From an uncultured Alphaproteobacteria bacterium (GTDB taxonomy: Bacteria > Pseudomonadota > Alphaproteobacteria > HIMB59), in assembly GCA_902521795.1 (NCBI GenBank), contig CABYSX010000008.1, forward strand, positions 1 through 52,082: 52,082 bases of DNA, read 5' to 3'. Under the pieces are notes generated by a model that was not told where the DNA came from, ran no database searches, and worked only from the letters and a program-made list of their open reading frames with translations. A program made the translations under genes and the position numbers. Positions 1-8,512 of this stretch are shown here, piece after piece (position 1 is the stretch's first letter; each line of letters begins with the position of its first letter).

Positions 1-145
1 AGCTAGGTATAAAACTATTTGAACTGTTGTCATCTGTCCTAAAAGATCTATTCATTGTGTATCAATTTATTTGTCCATTAAAAAATTTATTTAGGGGATT
101 TTATAAAACATTTCTTTTTTGAAAGATTGCATTATAAAGTTATAT

Positions 146-583
146 ATGACCTGGAAGTTAATATCAAAATCTTCGTATTCATTATTACTAGGTGAATTAG
201 AGACAAAACAAGAAAATAATCAGAACATATATCGTATAACAGTTGCTGAAAAACATCTTAATTCTGGAAATTTTGCTCATGGTGGTTTTTTAATGTCATT
301 TTTAGATAATGTAATGGGTAATGCCGCTTACAAGTCATTTGGTAATAGGCCATGTGTGACTATATCTATGAACACACACTTTACCTTTTCTGCTCAAAAA
401 GGAGATGAATTAATTGGTATTCCTTCTATTGAAAGAATGACTAAAACTTTATGTTTTGTGAAATGCCAAGTTTTTTCAAAAAAGGAAATTATTGTTTCAG
501 GTAATGGTATTTGGAAGTTAGTTAAAACATCATTAAGTAAATCTGTAAAAGATAAAAAAGCAGATGATGATGGTGGGTGGTAG
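146..583 (+). CDS. PaaI-like hotdog-fold thioesterase
   Basis: Probable acyl-CoA thioesterase of the PaaI/YdiI hotdog family, cytoplasmic, hydrolysing a CoA thioester of unknown chain. The signature stretch HLNSGNFAHGGFLMSFLD is the classic hotdog helix region (…N..G..HGG…D), followed by a strand pattern (VTISMNTHFTFSA) that normally forms the dimer sheet. The frame is open from a TTG at 119, but the ATG at 146 gives an N-terminus (MTWKLIS…) of normal family length, about 145 residues, so I prefer it. The C-terminal tail is charged (KDKKADDDGG). It lies 27 bases upstream of an MFS transporter on the same strand and may be co-transcribed with it. Family assignment is firm; substrate unknown. 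Confidence 0.8.
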   Translation: MTWKLISKSSYSLLLGELETKQENNQNIYRITVAEKHLNSGNFAHGGFLMSFLDNVMGNAAYKSFGNRPCVTISMNTHFTFSAQKGDELIGIPSIERMTKTLCFVKCQVFSKKEIIVSGNGIWKLVKTSLSKSVKDKKADDDGGW

Positions 584-610
584 TAATCTAATTACTGTTA
601 ACTTTAAAAA

Positions 611-1753
611 TTGAAAATTCAAATTTCAGATACTAATGCATGCAAAGCATTATTTTTTTCAATCTCTTTTTTTGTAGGTTTATGGGCTGTTAGGATTCCC
701 GATATAAAAGATCAAATAGAAGTTGATTACACTGGTTTGGGTTACCTTTTTGTTATCTTTTCAATTGGTTCCGTTTTAACAATGATCGTTGCACCAAAAA
801 TAACACAACTTTATTCTTCCAAAAAAATATCACTTATTTCTGGATTTATTATAGGTATTTTATGGCTTTTAATACCATTTGCTCAATCATTTGAATTCAT
901 GGCATTGCTGAGTTTTATTTTTGGTGTTTGCTATGGACTATTTGAGGTAATTCTCAATGTGCAAGCGACCTCTTTAGAGAAAAAGTTTAATAAACCCATG
1001 ATGTCAGGTTTTCATGCGTTTTGGAGTATTGGATTGTTGTTCGGCTCTTTGTTAACCAGTTTATTTTTAGAATTTAAAATAAGTTTTTTTATAAATTCAA
1101 TTGTGTTTGTTGCGTTTTTAGCACCAATAATTTTCTACAGCAGTTTAACTATAAAAAATAACAAATCAGACTCTTTGTCTTTCTTTTCTATTTTTTTTAA
1201 CTGGCCCTTGTTTCTAATAGTTTTAGTTGTATTAGCTGTCACAGCAGTATTTTTAGAAGGGGGCACAGACTCTTGGGGATCTTTATATATGAGAGATTAT
1301 ATTAATGCTGATGGTTTTAATATTGGCCTTGCTGCTATAGCTTTTAATGGAAGTATGGTTTTTGGAAGATTAATTGGCGATAAACTAAAAGAAATTTTTG
1401 GTATTTATAATTTTCTTGTTCTTTCAGTGATTGGTTCTTTAGTTGGATCAATTATAATAGTATCAAGTAGTTCCTTAACATTAGCAGTTATAGGTTTTAT
1501 TGTTGCTGGTTTCAGTGTCTCCTCTATCATTCCTATTTGCTACACCTTTGGATCTTCAATTAAAAATGTGAATCCGACGGTGGGAATAACCATTATCACA
1601 ATAGGGGTTTACGGTGTTTTTATGATAGCACCACCTGCCTTAGGGTATGTTGCAGATATCTTTGGTATTGAATTCGTTTATACACCTATGTTAATACTTT
1701 TTTTAATGACAAGTATGATTGTAATTTTGCAAAAAAAATTATTTAAAAACTAA
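611..1753 (+). CDS. MFS transporter, YbjJ-like
   Basis: Twelve-helix type major facilitator superfamily protein in the inner membrane, about 380 residues. The N-terminal pattern (GLWAVRIPDIKDQI, then TGLGYLFVIFSIGS) and the mid-N-domain motif NVQATSLEKKFNKPMMSGFHAFWS match the YbjJ/FucP-like branch, where NVQ…MS.FHA.WS is characteristic. Start is TTG at 611; no ATG lies close by and the first helix begins within 15 residues. Substrate cannot be read from sequence; YbjJ-type proteins are poorly characterised exporters or sugar transporters. The 3' end overlaps the convergent DMT transporter by 4 bases. Confidence 0.8.
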   Translation: MKIQISDTNACKALFFSISFFVGLWAVRIPDIKDQIEVDYTGLGYLFVIFSIGSVLTMIVAPKITQLYSSKKISLISGFIIGILWLLIPFAQSFEFMALLSFIFGVCYGLFEVILNVQATSLEKKFNKPMMSGFHAFWSIGLLFGSLLTSLFLEFKISFFINSIVFVAFLAPIIFYSSLTIKNNKSDSLSFFSIFFNWPLFLIVLVVLAVTAVFLEGGTDSWGSLYMRDYINADGFNIGLAAIAFNGSMVFGRLIGDKLKEIFGIYNFLVLSVIGSLVGSIIIVSSSSLTLAVIGFIVAGFSVSSIIPICYTFGSSIKNVNPTVGITIITIGVYGVFMIAPPALGYVADIFGIEFVYTPMLILFLMTSMIVILQKKLFKN

Positions 1754-2622
1754 TTTCTTTTTAAAATTAATATATTTCCAAATAGCACTAAAAATGCACC
1801 TATGTATAAGTTCATATCCCATATCAATCCTTCAAATATAGTAGAAATTATTAGTGCTATAAGAGGCATTATGATCGCTATATATGCTGCATCATTTGCT
1901 CCAATATTTTTAATAATTGACAAGTATAGAATGAACCCAAAAACACTTCCAAAAATTGATAAATAAAGAAGAGAAACAATATATCTATAACTAAAATCAA
2001 AATTTAAATCTATACCGACTATAAATAGGTAAATTAGTAAGGTTGCAGAGCCATATAACATGCCATAACCTGTAACAGCTACAACATTCAATTTAATTTT
2101 AGAAGTGTACTCTGATATTAAGTTTCCTATAGATGCGAAGTAGGTTGCTAATACTCCTAATAATATTCCAATACTCGTACTCTTTGAAAATTCAAAATTA
2201 ATAATTTCATCATAAAAAATAAATAATAAACCCAAAGTTCCAATGAGGCCTCCCACTAGTGTCATAATTTTAGGATATTTACGTTTAAAAACGATGTTAT
2301 TAACGACATTCATAAATAAAATTGATGAAAAACACAAAGCGACAAACCCACTGATTAAATGCACTGTAGAGAGGTAGAAAAAAACATAATTTATATTAAA
2401 TAACGATATACCCAGTGCTGCAATAAACAGGTGATCTTTTAATGAAAATTTAAGATTTATTTTTTTAAATACACAAAAGATTAAAATTATGATGGCAGAT
2501 AAAAAAAATCGATAAAAGACTGATGTCATTGGATCAACTATACCTAGTTGAAATTTAATTATATACCAAGTGGGTCCCCAAACTATTAGTGTTGAAATAA
2601 ATAAAAATATTGTATTGTTCAA
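1750..2622 (-). CDS. EamA/DMT-family permease
   Basis: Inner-membrane protein of 290 residues with about ten hydrophobic segments arranged as two EamA-type halves, typical of the drug/metabolite transporter superfamily (length usually 280–310). The opening WGPTWYIIKFQLG with SVFYRFF (the usual W…K…P…..R pattern) and the second-half segment ASIGNLISEYTSK support this. Substrate is unknown; family members export amino acids, sugars or metabolites. The start is TTG at 2620–2622, only two bases from the ATG of the divergent yajQ gene, so its promoter must sit inside yajQ if this start is right. Confidence 0.8.
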   Translation of the reverse strand: MNNTIFLFISTLIVWGPTWYIIKFQLGIVDPMTSVFYRFFLSAIIILIFCVFKKINLKFSLKDHLFIAALGISLFNINYVFFYLSTVHLISGFVALCFSSILFMNVVNNIVFKRKYPKIMTLVGGLIGTLGLLFIFYDEIINFEFSKSTSIGILLGVLATYFASIGNLISEYTSKIKLNVVAVTGYGMLYGSATLLIYLFIVGIDLNFDFSYRYIVSLLYLSIFGSVFGFILYLSIIKNIGANDAAYIAIIMPLIALIISTIFEGLIWDMNLYIGAFLVLFGNILILKRN

Positions 2623-2624
2623 TT

Positions 2625-3110
2625 ATGCCTTCTTTTGATGTTGTCTCTTCACCAGATATTCAAGAAATTGATAATGCCATCAATAATACAAAAAGAGAAG
2701 TTGATAATAGATTTGACTTTAAGAATACAAATTCTTCTATCGAGCGTTCTGACTTTTCAATTACTATAGAAACAACTGATAATACAAAATTATCTCAGTT
2801 CAATGATATTTTAAAAAATAATATCGTAAGAAGAAAAATTGATCCTAAATTTATTCATGTTAAATCAACAGAGACCGCCTCAGGTAATAGAGTAAGACAG
2901 TTTATAGATATTCTTAATGGTATTTCGAAAGAGGAGGCTAAAAAAATTACAAATCTTATAAAAACATCAAAGGCTAAAGTTCAGGCCTCTATAAATGGTG
3001 ATGAAGTAAGAATTACAGGAAAAAAAAGAGATGATTTACAATCAATGATTGAATTGTTAAAAACCAGCGATATTAAAATCCCACTACAATTTCAAAATTT
3101 TAGAGACTAG
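2625..3110 (+). CDS. yajQ: YajQ family nucleotide-binding protein
   Basis: Small cytoplasmic protein of 161 residues, the normal length for YajQ. The start MPSFDVVSSPDIQEIDNAI and the following REVDNRFDFKN are family hallmarks, as is the C-terminal GDEVRITGKKRDDLQ with IPLQFQNFRD. Known family role: binds nucleotides, and in some species cyclic di-GMP, to modulate transcription or tRNA/RNA interactions; the precise role here is unknown. The frame is open from a TTG at 2610, but the ATG at 2625 places the conserved MPSFD at residue 1 and is clearly the start. It is divergent from the DMT gene with a 2-bp gap and overlaps the convergent deacylase gene by 11 bp. Confidence 0.92.
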   Translation: MPSFDVVSSPDIQEIDNAINNTKREVDNRFDFKNTNSSIERSDFSITIETTDNTKLSQFNDILKNNIVRRKIDPKFIHVKSTETASGNRVRQFIDILNGISKEEAKKITNLIKTSKAKVQASINGDEVRITGKKRDDLQSMIELLKTSDIKIPLQFQNFRD

Positions 3111-3618
3111 TAATTTCCATAGTTGTAAAGTCAATTAATTTAACAGTCGTAATTGATTTTAAAAATTTTATACAGTCTGTTGTTTTTACTTGGATTGTTT
3201 TGGTATTATCAAGTGGGTGAAAATTACATAAATCAAATTCACTAATGCCTTTGTCTAAATAAAAATTTACATCTTTATCTTCATTGTTAATTAAAGAGTA
3301 GGGGCTAACAGATCCTGGTTTAACACCTAATTTCTCATATAAATAATCTGCACTACCAAAAGAGAGATTCCCTTGGCATTGGATAACGTTTTTTATCATT
3401 TTTAGATCAACATCAGTACTATCCAAACACGACAGTAAATAAAAATTTCTTTTTTTGTCTCTTAAAAATAGATTTTTTGTATGCGCACCTTGCATATTCA
3501 AATCTATCTTTAATTTACTAGACTCCTCGACAGTAAAAAATGCTTCATGTTCAAAAAGCTTGTACTCAATTTCTTGTTGATCTAGTGCGGCTAATAAACT
3601 TTTTGCTTCTAATTTCAT
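3100..3618 (-). CDS. ProXp-ala/PrdX-type tRNA deacylase (YbaK domain)
   Basis: Single-domain trans-editing protein of 172 residues resembling ProXp-ala/PrdX, which hydrolyses mischarged Ala-tRNA(Pro). Visible family features are the N-terminal LDQQEIEYKLFEHEAFFTVEE segment, the substrate-pocket stretch HTKNLFLRDKKRNFYLL, GNLSFGSADYLYEKLGV and GSVSPYSLIN. ATG start at 3616–3618. It shares 11 bases at its 3' end with yajQ. A second, different YbaK-domain gene (11810–12271) lies in the same window, so the two probably edit different mischarged tRNAs. Alternative: other INS/YbaK superfamily editing enzymes. Confidence 0.83.
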   Translation of the reverse strand: MKLEAKSLLAALDQQEIEYKLFEHEAFFTVEESSKLKIDLNMQGAHTKNLFLRDKKRNFYLLSCLDSTDVDLKMIKNVIQCQGNLSFGSADYLYEKLGVKPGSVSPYSLINNEDKDVNFYLDKGISEFDLCNFHPLDNTKTIQVKTTDCIKFLKSITTVKLIDFTTMEITSL

Positions 3619-3655
3619 TTTTGTTTATAAAGTGTTATCTTATATTTATCATATT

Positions 3656-4738
3656 ATGAAAAAAAAAATAAATAGAAGAAGTTTTATAAAAAATGCCTCA
3701 ATACCAGTATTAGGAGCTGCTACTTTTTCTAGTTTTAATGTGCATGCTAGCACAACTACTGAATTAAACATGGTCACCTCTTGGCCAGAGAATTTTCCAG
3801 GTATTGGCCTAGGTGCAAATAGATTAGCTCAAAGAATTGAAAGTTTATCCAATAATAGAATTAAGGTTAATGTTTACTCTGCTGGTAAACTAGTTCCTCC
3901 ATTTGGAGTTTTTGATGCTGTTTCATCTGGAACAGCAGATTTATATCACTCAGCAGAATTTTACTGGGGAGGGAAAAATAAAGCCTATCCTTTTTTTGCT
4001 GCTGTTCCTTTTGGAATGACGGCAGAAGAGTTTAATTCTTGGATTTATTCAGGAAATGGTCAAATGCTTTGGGATGAGCTTGGCTCAGATTTTAATGTTA
4101 AACATTTCTTAGTTGGTAACACAGGATCAACATTATTTGGATGGTTTAAAAATGAATTAAATAGTGTTGAAGATGTGGCGAAACTTAAAATAAGAAGTCC
4201 CGGTATGGGTGGTGATCTATTGAAGACAATGGGAGCCACTCCAGTAAACATAGCTGGTGGAGAAATACTTCAGTCACTGTCTAGTGGTGCCATAGATGCT
4301 GCTGATTGGTCAAACCCAGTCATGGATCTAGCCTTTGGTTTTTATAAAGTAACCAATTATTGTTATTACCCTGATTTTAAAAAACCAACAGTTTCTATAT
4401 CTCTTGGGATGAATTTAGACAAATGGAACTCTTTTGATAATGAAGCTAAAAGTATCATTGAGTTTGCTTGTCAGTCCGAAAATCAAGAAATGCTCTCTGA
4501 TTTTATGTATAAAGAGGTTGTTGCTATAGAAAAATTAAAATCATTGGGTGTGGAATTTAGACAACTACCTAAAGATATTGTTATTGAGGCTAAAAAAAAT
4601 ATTAGTGGTGTTTTAGACAACTATACTGATACACCCCTTGGAACCAAAATTAGAGATGATTACTTTAAGTTTTTAGGTTTGAGAGCTTCATATAAAGACT
4701 TTGATATATCTAATTATTTGAACTTTAGAAAAATTTAA
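3656..4738 (+). CDS. TRAP transporter substrate-binding protein, DctP/TakP-like (orphan)
   Basis: Periplasmic extracytoplasmic solute receptor of about 360 residues. The N-terminus has a Tat-type signal (KKKINRRSFIKNASIPVLG…) ending around HAS, so it is probably exported folded. MVTSWPENFPGIGLGANRLA, FGVFDAVSSGTADLYHSAEF and PFGMTAEEFNSWIY match the TakP-like branch of the DctP family, which binds 2-oxoacids or related carboxylates; a conserved Arg in LKIRSPGMGG is the expected carboxylate contact. The frame starts at TTG 3632, but ATG 3656 fits the signal peptide. No DctQ or DctM membrane genes are nearby, so its partner must be encoded elsewhere. The SRAP gene follows after 2 bp. Confidence 0.87.
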   Translation: MKKKINRRSFIKNASIPVLGAATFSSFNVHASTTTELNMVTSWPENFPGIGLGANRLAQRIESLSNNRIKVNVYSAGKLVPPFGVFDAVSSGTADLYHSAEFYWGGKNKAYPFFAAVPFGMTAEEFNSWIYSGNGQMLWDELGSDFNVKHFLVGNTGSTLFGWFKNELNSVEDVAKLKIRSPGMGGDLLKTMGATPVNIAGGEILQSLSSGAIDAADWSNPVMDLAFGFYKVTNYCYYPDFKKPTVSISLGMNLDKWNSFDNEAKSIIEFACQSENQEMLSDFMYKEVVAIEKLKSLGVEFRQLPKDIVIEAKKNISGVLDNYTDTPLGTKIRDDYFKFLGLRASYKDFDISNYLNFRKI

Positions 4739-4740
4739 CT

Positions 4741-5310
4741 TTGTGCGGAAGATATTCGCTTAATCTCAAAGATAATAAATCTTATTTCAAACAAGAAACC
4801 ATAGATAATTTTAAAACTATTTTTGACTATAATAATGATAATATTTCTCCAGCTACTGAGGCGCCTATTATTTTACAACTTAATTCAAAATATTTATTTA
4901 AACAATCTAATTGGGGTTTATTATTTGACTGGCTGCCAAAAGGAAAAACACTATTTAATATTCGTTCAGAGACTGTTCAAGAAAAATTATTCAGTAATAA
5001 ACTAATTGTGAATAATCGTTGTCTGGTACCTTTTAATTATTATTTTGAGTGGATGAATACTGATGCACAAAAACAAAAATATAAATTGTATACCAAGTCA
5101 CAAGTTGGTTTTTTTGCAGCAGTATTTAGTTTAGTTGATAATAATTATTACTTTTCGATCTTAACAAAATCCTCTTTAGAAAGTATTGAGTTTATTCATA
5201 AAAGAAATCCTGTCATTATTAACAAATCGAAAATAAAGCAGTGGTTTTCGAGTAATTATGAGAGTTTATTAGGATCTTCTGAAGATATTAATTATGAGTT
5301 ATTTAAGTAA
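4741..5310 (+). CDS. SRAP/HMCES (YedK) family abasic-site protein
   Basis: SOS-response-associated peptidase family protein that crosslinks to abasic sites in single-stranded DNA. After the initiator comes CGRYSL, so catalytic Cys2 is in place; it is exposed by removal of Met1. Other active-site elements are present: FNIRSET (Asn/Arg), YFEWM (Glu) and FIHKRNPVII (His). At 189 residues it is a little shorter than E. coli YedK (about 222). The start must be TTG at 4741 because Cys has to be residue 2; it begins two bases after the TRAP receptor stop, so the two are probably co-transcribed although functionally unrelated. Confidence 0.9.
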   Translation: MCGRYSLNLKDNKSYFKQETIDNFKTIFDYNNDNISPATEAPIILQLNSKYLFKQSNWGLLFDWLPKGKTLFNIRSETVQEKLFSNKLIVNNRCLVPFNYYFEWMNTDAQKQKYKLYTKSQVGFFAAVFSLVDNNYYFSILTKSSLESIEFIHKRNPVIINKSKIKQWFSSNYESLLGSSEDINYELFK

Positions 5311-5529
5311 TTATTTTCTAAATTTAAAAAAGGATAATAGCTTTTCAATACCAGAAAAATGCTCCTCTAATCTAGAATAAACCTTATCAATCTTATTGAT
5401 GTGTCCATCTAATCTCACGTAGAGATTATCTATTTTTTTATCAAGCTTATTTAGCTTACTGTTTAGCTGTTTAATGCTATCAGATTCACTAGTTTTTGAT
5501 TGTTTTTTTAACTTAATAACTTTGTTCAT
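5311..5529 (-). CDS. Small coiled-coil protein, unknown
   Basis: A 72-residue, highly charged protein of unknown function. From about residue 15 the sequence shows heptad-like hydrophobic spacing (LNSKLNKLDKKIDNL, then VRLDGHINKIDKVYSRL) consistent with one long coiled-coil helix, ending in a basic patch (FFKFRK). ATG start. Its stop abuts the stop of the SRAP gene with no gap between the two convergent genes. It resembles small coiled-coil ORFs annotated only as hypothetical; I cannot assign a family. The gene may be real given the density of coding here, but evidence is limited to an intact frame and plausible structure. Confidence 0.5.
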   Translation of the reverse strand: MNKVIKLKKQSKTSESDSIKQLNSKLNKLDKKIDNLYVRLDGHINKIDKVYSRLEEHFSGIEKLLSFFKFRK

Positions 5530-5582
5530 AGTACTAATATAGATAATTTCTTATTTGTTGGAAGTATGACAAAACAACGCTT

Positions 5583-6386
5583 TTAAGTAAATCTTAAGTC
5601 GACCTCGGGTATCCAATTCTTAAGTTTTTCTATACGATTTTTAGGAGAGGGATGCGTGGATAAAAATTCTGGAGGAGTATTTCTTTTTTGAGCCTCAGCC
5701 ATTCTTAGCCATACCTTATATGATTCATGATTATCGTAATTAGCCATGGTCATAAAGGCTAAGCCTAAATAATCGGCTTCAGACTCTTGCAATCTATTAA
5801 ATGGCAAAGATAAACCTAAATTAACAAGATAATCATCAGCGGAAGTGTTGGATAGTGCTCCCTCAAGTGCTATATCTAAAATTGTTGTTCCTAAGTTAAT
5901 AGCTAATGCTTGACTGGCTCTTTCAACGCTATGTCTTGCAACAGCATGTGCTATTTCATGTCCCATGACCGAGGCTAAACCATCGTTATTAGCCGTTACA
6001 TCTAAGATACCTGTATAAAAAGCAATTTTACCTCCCGGCATGCACCAAGCATTAAGAGTGTCTATGCTATCTATCAAAATGAACTCCCAATTATAGTTTT
6101 TAATGGTATCTGACTGACCCATCTTTAAGAAATACTCCTCAACAGACTCTGTAACTCGGAGGCCAACTTCTTTTACTGCTCTGTAATTAGATCCAGACTC
6201 TATTAAATTTTCTTGTTTTTTGACTTTTTCATAAGCTTGAAGGGCTTGTTGATTAATATTTTCATCAGAAATAATTGAAAGTTGCTTTCGATTTGTAATT
6301 GCAACCTCAGTACAAGAGGGCAAGAATAGAGGTGCACAACACGCACAAGAAAATTTTTTAATAAAATCTCGTCTTTTAAGATTCAT
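5583..6386 (-). CDS. M48 family metalloprotease, exported lipoprotein
   Basis: Zinc metalloprotease of 267 residues, similar to single-domain periplasmic M48 proteins such as LoiP/YcaL that act in outer-membrane protein quality control. The zinc motif HEIAH is at residues 143–147 (GHEIAHAVARH), with the third ligand in ESEADYLG (Glu203). The N-terminus combines a twin-arginine-like RRDFIKKF with a lipobox ending LPSC, so Cys25 is likely lipidated; this suggests Tat or Sec export and membrane anchoring. C-terminal FLSTHPSPKNRIEKL is the usual M48 ending. ATG start at 6384–6386; the aminotransferase gene starts 29 bp away in the opposite direction. Confidence 0.88.
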   Translation of the reverse strand: MNLKRRDFIKKFSCACCAPLFLPSCTEVAITNRKQLSIISDENINQQALQAYEKVKKQENLIESGSNYRAVKEVGLRVTESVEEYFLKMGQSDTIKNYNWEFILIDSIDTLNAWCMPGGKIAFYTGILDVTANNDGLASVMGHEIAHAVARHSVERASQALAINLGTTILDIALEGALSNTSADDYLVNLGLSLPFNRLQESEADYLGLAFMTMANYDNHESYKVWLRMAEAQKRNTPPEFLSTHPSPKNRIEKLKNWIPEVDLRFT

Positions 6387-6415
6387 AATACTAATATAAC
6401 CAAAAAGATAATCTT

Positions 6416-7258
6416 ATGACAACCTGTTATATTAATGGAAAATATAAACCACTCAGTCAATCAACTGTCAGTGTTACAGATAGAGGCTATCAGTTCTCAG
6501 ATGGTGTTTACGAAGTCATTGCTGTTTTTAAGAATGAATTTGTAGATTTTAAACTTCATTTGAACAGATTATTCGTTTCCTTAAAAAAAATGGATATGAA
6601 AATTAATCTGAATAAAAATCAAATTGAAAGTATTACTAAAAAAATCAAAAAAATTAATCAATTAGAAATGGGAATAGTTTATATACAGATTACAAGAGGA
6701 GATCAAAATCCAAGAGAACATAAATACTTGAACAACCTCAAACCCAATATTGTTATTTATTCAATAATTAAAAATTTTGAAAATTTAAATAAACTGGCAA
6801 AAAAGGGTGTCAAAACATCTCTTTATCCAGATGTAAGATGGCAGAGATCTGATATTAAAAGCATATCTTTACTAGGAAATGTCTTAGCTGCAAATCATGC
6901 TAAGAAAAATAAATCTCACGAGGCAGTGCTATTTGATAATAGAAATATGATAACTGAGGGTAACTCCTCGAGTATTTGGATTATAAAGAAAAATAAATGT
7001 ATTACACATCCACTTAACTTTAGAATTTTAAAAGGATGTACTCGACACAAATTGATTTCAATTTTGAAAAAAAATAAATTTAAATTTGAGGAAAAGAAGT
7101 TTTCAATTAAATCACTTCTTAATGCAGATGAAGCATTTATGACAAGTGCCACAAACTTTATCATGCCCATAATAAAAGTTGATAAACATACCATTTCAAA
7201 CGGAAAGCCCGGTCTAAATACTTTGAAGTTTCGTAATTTGTTTATTAACGCAATATGA
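6416..7258 (+). CDS. Class IV PLP aminotransferase, D-amino-acid transaminase-like
   Basis: PLP fold-type IV aminotransferase, 280 residues, of the D-alanine transaminase/branched-chain family. It starts with YINGKYKPLSQSTVSVTDRGYQFSDGVYE (conserved DRG..F.DGVYE; start ATG 6416). The Schiff-base lysine is Lys148 in RSDIKSISLLGNVLA, and MITEGNSSSIWI carries the Glu that contacts the pyridine nitrogen. The lysine context (DIKS..LL.NVLA) favours D-amino-acid transaminase over aminodeoxychorismate lyase (PabC) or IlvE. It would make D-Glu/D-Ala for peptidoglycan. Overlaps msrA by 4 bp (ATGA), so it heads the msrA–J-domain–typA run. Confidence 0.83.
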   Translation: MTTCYINGKYKPLSQSTVSVTDRGYQFSDGVYEVIAVFKNEFVDFKLHLNRLFVSLKKMDMKINLNKNQIESITKKIKKINQLEMGIVYIQITRGDQNPREHKYLNNLKPNIVIYSIIKNFENLNKLAKKGVKTSLYPDVRWQRSDIKSISLLGNVLAANHAKKNKSHEAVLFDNRNMITEGNSSSIWIIKKNKCITHPLNFRILKGCTRHKLISILKKNKFKFEEKKFSIKSLLNADEAFMTSATNFIMPIIKVDKHTISNGKPGLNTLKFRNLFINAI

Positions 7259-7830
7259 TTTTTAGATATTTATTTATTTTAGTTTTGCTCCCCTTATTTA
7301 GTTTCGCAAAAATTAATACAATTTACTTGGCAGGAGGTTGTTTTTGGTGTGTTGAGGAGGTCTATGAGGAAATAGAAGGGGTTGTTAATGTTCAATCAGG
7401 TTACTCTGGTGGTCATGTTGAAAATCCCACCTATCGAGAGGTTGTAAGTGGAAATACAGGTCATATAGAGGCTGTAGAAATCGTCTTCGACTCAGACATT
7501 GTGAGCTTGGATACATTAGTCAAAAGTTTTTTTTTAAATATTGACCCTTTTGATAACAATGGTCAGTTTTGTGACAAAGGCTATTCATACAAAAGTGCAA
7601 TCTTTAGCAATGACCAGGAATTTATAGATAAAGTAAATTTTTATATTTCTAAAATTGAAACAAATCACGATCAAAATGTTGAAACTTTAATTTTACCTTT
7701 TAAAAACTTTTACCGTGCTGAAGAATATCATCAAGATTATTACAAAAAAAACCCAATTAAATATACATATTACAAGTATAGCTGTGGAAGAGAGCAAAGA
7801 ATAAAGCAAATAAACATTAATTTAGGATGA
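7255..7830 (+). CDS. msrA: Peptide methionine sulfoxide reductase MsrA, exported
   Basis: Reduces the S-epimer of methionine sulfoxide in proteins. The active-site motif GCFWC is at residues 28–32 (Cys29 catalytic). SGYSGG, GHIEAVEIVFD, and RAEEYHQDYY are family landmarks; Cys177 in KYSCGRE is a likely resolving cysteine. Residues 1–18 (MIFRYLFILVLLPLFSFA) form a Sec signal peptide, so this copy probably works in the periplasm; that is less common than the cytoplasmic form. Start ATG 7255 overlaps the aminotransferase stop (ATGA), and its own stop overlaps the next start in the same way, indicating translational coupling. Confidence 0.93.
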   Translation: MIFRYLFILVLLPLFSFAKINTIYLAGGCFWCVEEVYEEIEGVVNVQSGYSGGHVENPTYREVVSGNTGHIEAVEIVFDSDIVSLDTLVKSFFLNIDPFDNNGQFCDKGYSYKSAIFSNDQEFIDKVNFYISKIETNHDQNVETLILPFKNFYRAEEYHQDYYKKNPIKYTYYKYSCGREQRIKQININLG

Positions 7831-8486
7831 TTAAACTCTTAATTTTATTATCAATAGTAGCACTATGCATTTTTGTTTTTTTTGGAAACCAATTATCTGC
7901 TCGAAACAAAAAGTATTTGATTATTACCTTAATAATAATCTTAGGATTTTTCTTAATATTTTCAGGAAAGCTAAATTTTTTACCTGTGGCTTTAGCACCC
8001 GCATTACTTTTCTTTAGAAGAATCTCTTCTCTATTAAGTATTCTCAATTTATTTTCACGATCCTCTTTTGGAGGAAAGTTCAAACCAAAAATAAATACAA
8101 AGTATCTTCAAATTGAAATAATCCTTCAGTCACGTCAAGCAAGTATCAATATTATTGAAGGTGAATTTAAAGGCCGCTCTTTTTCATCTTTATCTCAAAA
8201 AGAAGTATCTAAGTTATTAGAGGAACTTAAAAATAAAGATCCACGTGGATTTAATATTTTAAACGTAATAATCAGTCAGAATAAACAAACTTCATCATCC
8301 TCAGATAATTCACAAATGACAGAAGAGGAAGCTCTTTCTATTTTAGGACTTAAAAAAGGTGCTTCAGATGAGGATATTAAAAAATCATATTACGATTTAA
8401 TGAAAAAGTTCCATCCTGATAAAGATGGAAATAATTATCTATCTAATTTAATAACAGAAGCAAAAAATAAGCTTTCAAATAACTAA
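7827..8486 (+). CDS. J-domain membrane protein (DjlA/TIM14-like)
   Basis: Co-chaperone-like protein of 219 residues. Two or three hydrophobic segments occupy roughly residues 1–65, followed by a basic linker, an uncharacterised middle region (LQIEIILQ…GRSFSSLSQKEVSKLLEEL) and a C-terminal J domain (about 165–219) with TEEEALSILGLKKGASDEDI and the HPD tripeptide in KKFHPDKDGNN. This layout is common in Alphaproteobacteria and resembles the mitochondrial TIM14/Pam18 type, tethering DnaK at the membrane. The exact role is unknown. Start overlaps msrA by ATGA; typA follows 26 bp downstream. Confidence 0.8.
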   Translation: MIKLLILLSIVALCIFVFFGNQLSARNKKYLIITLIIILGFFLIFSGKLNFLPVALAPALLFFRRISSLLSILNLFSRSSFGGKFKPKINTKYLQIEIILQSRQASINIIEGEFKGRSFSSLSQKEVSKLLEELKNKDPRGFNILNVIISQNKQTSSSSDNSQMTEEEALSILGLKKGASDEDIKKSYYDLMKKFHPDKDGNNYLSNLITEAKNKLSNN

Positions 8487-8512
8487 ATTTAATCTATAAG
8501 ACACCTATCTCA

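Noticed and set aside
1..145. Tail of another gene at the left edge
   Set aside because: Too short and without recognisable sequence; nothing could be supported.
7817..8083. 88-codon minus-strand frame across msrA and the J-domain gene
   Set aside because: Fully overlaps real, motif-supported genes on the other strand; no homology recognised.
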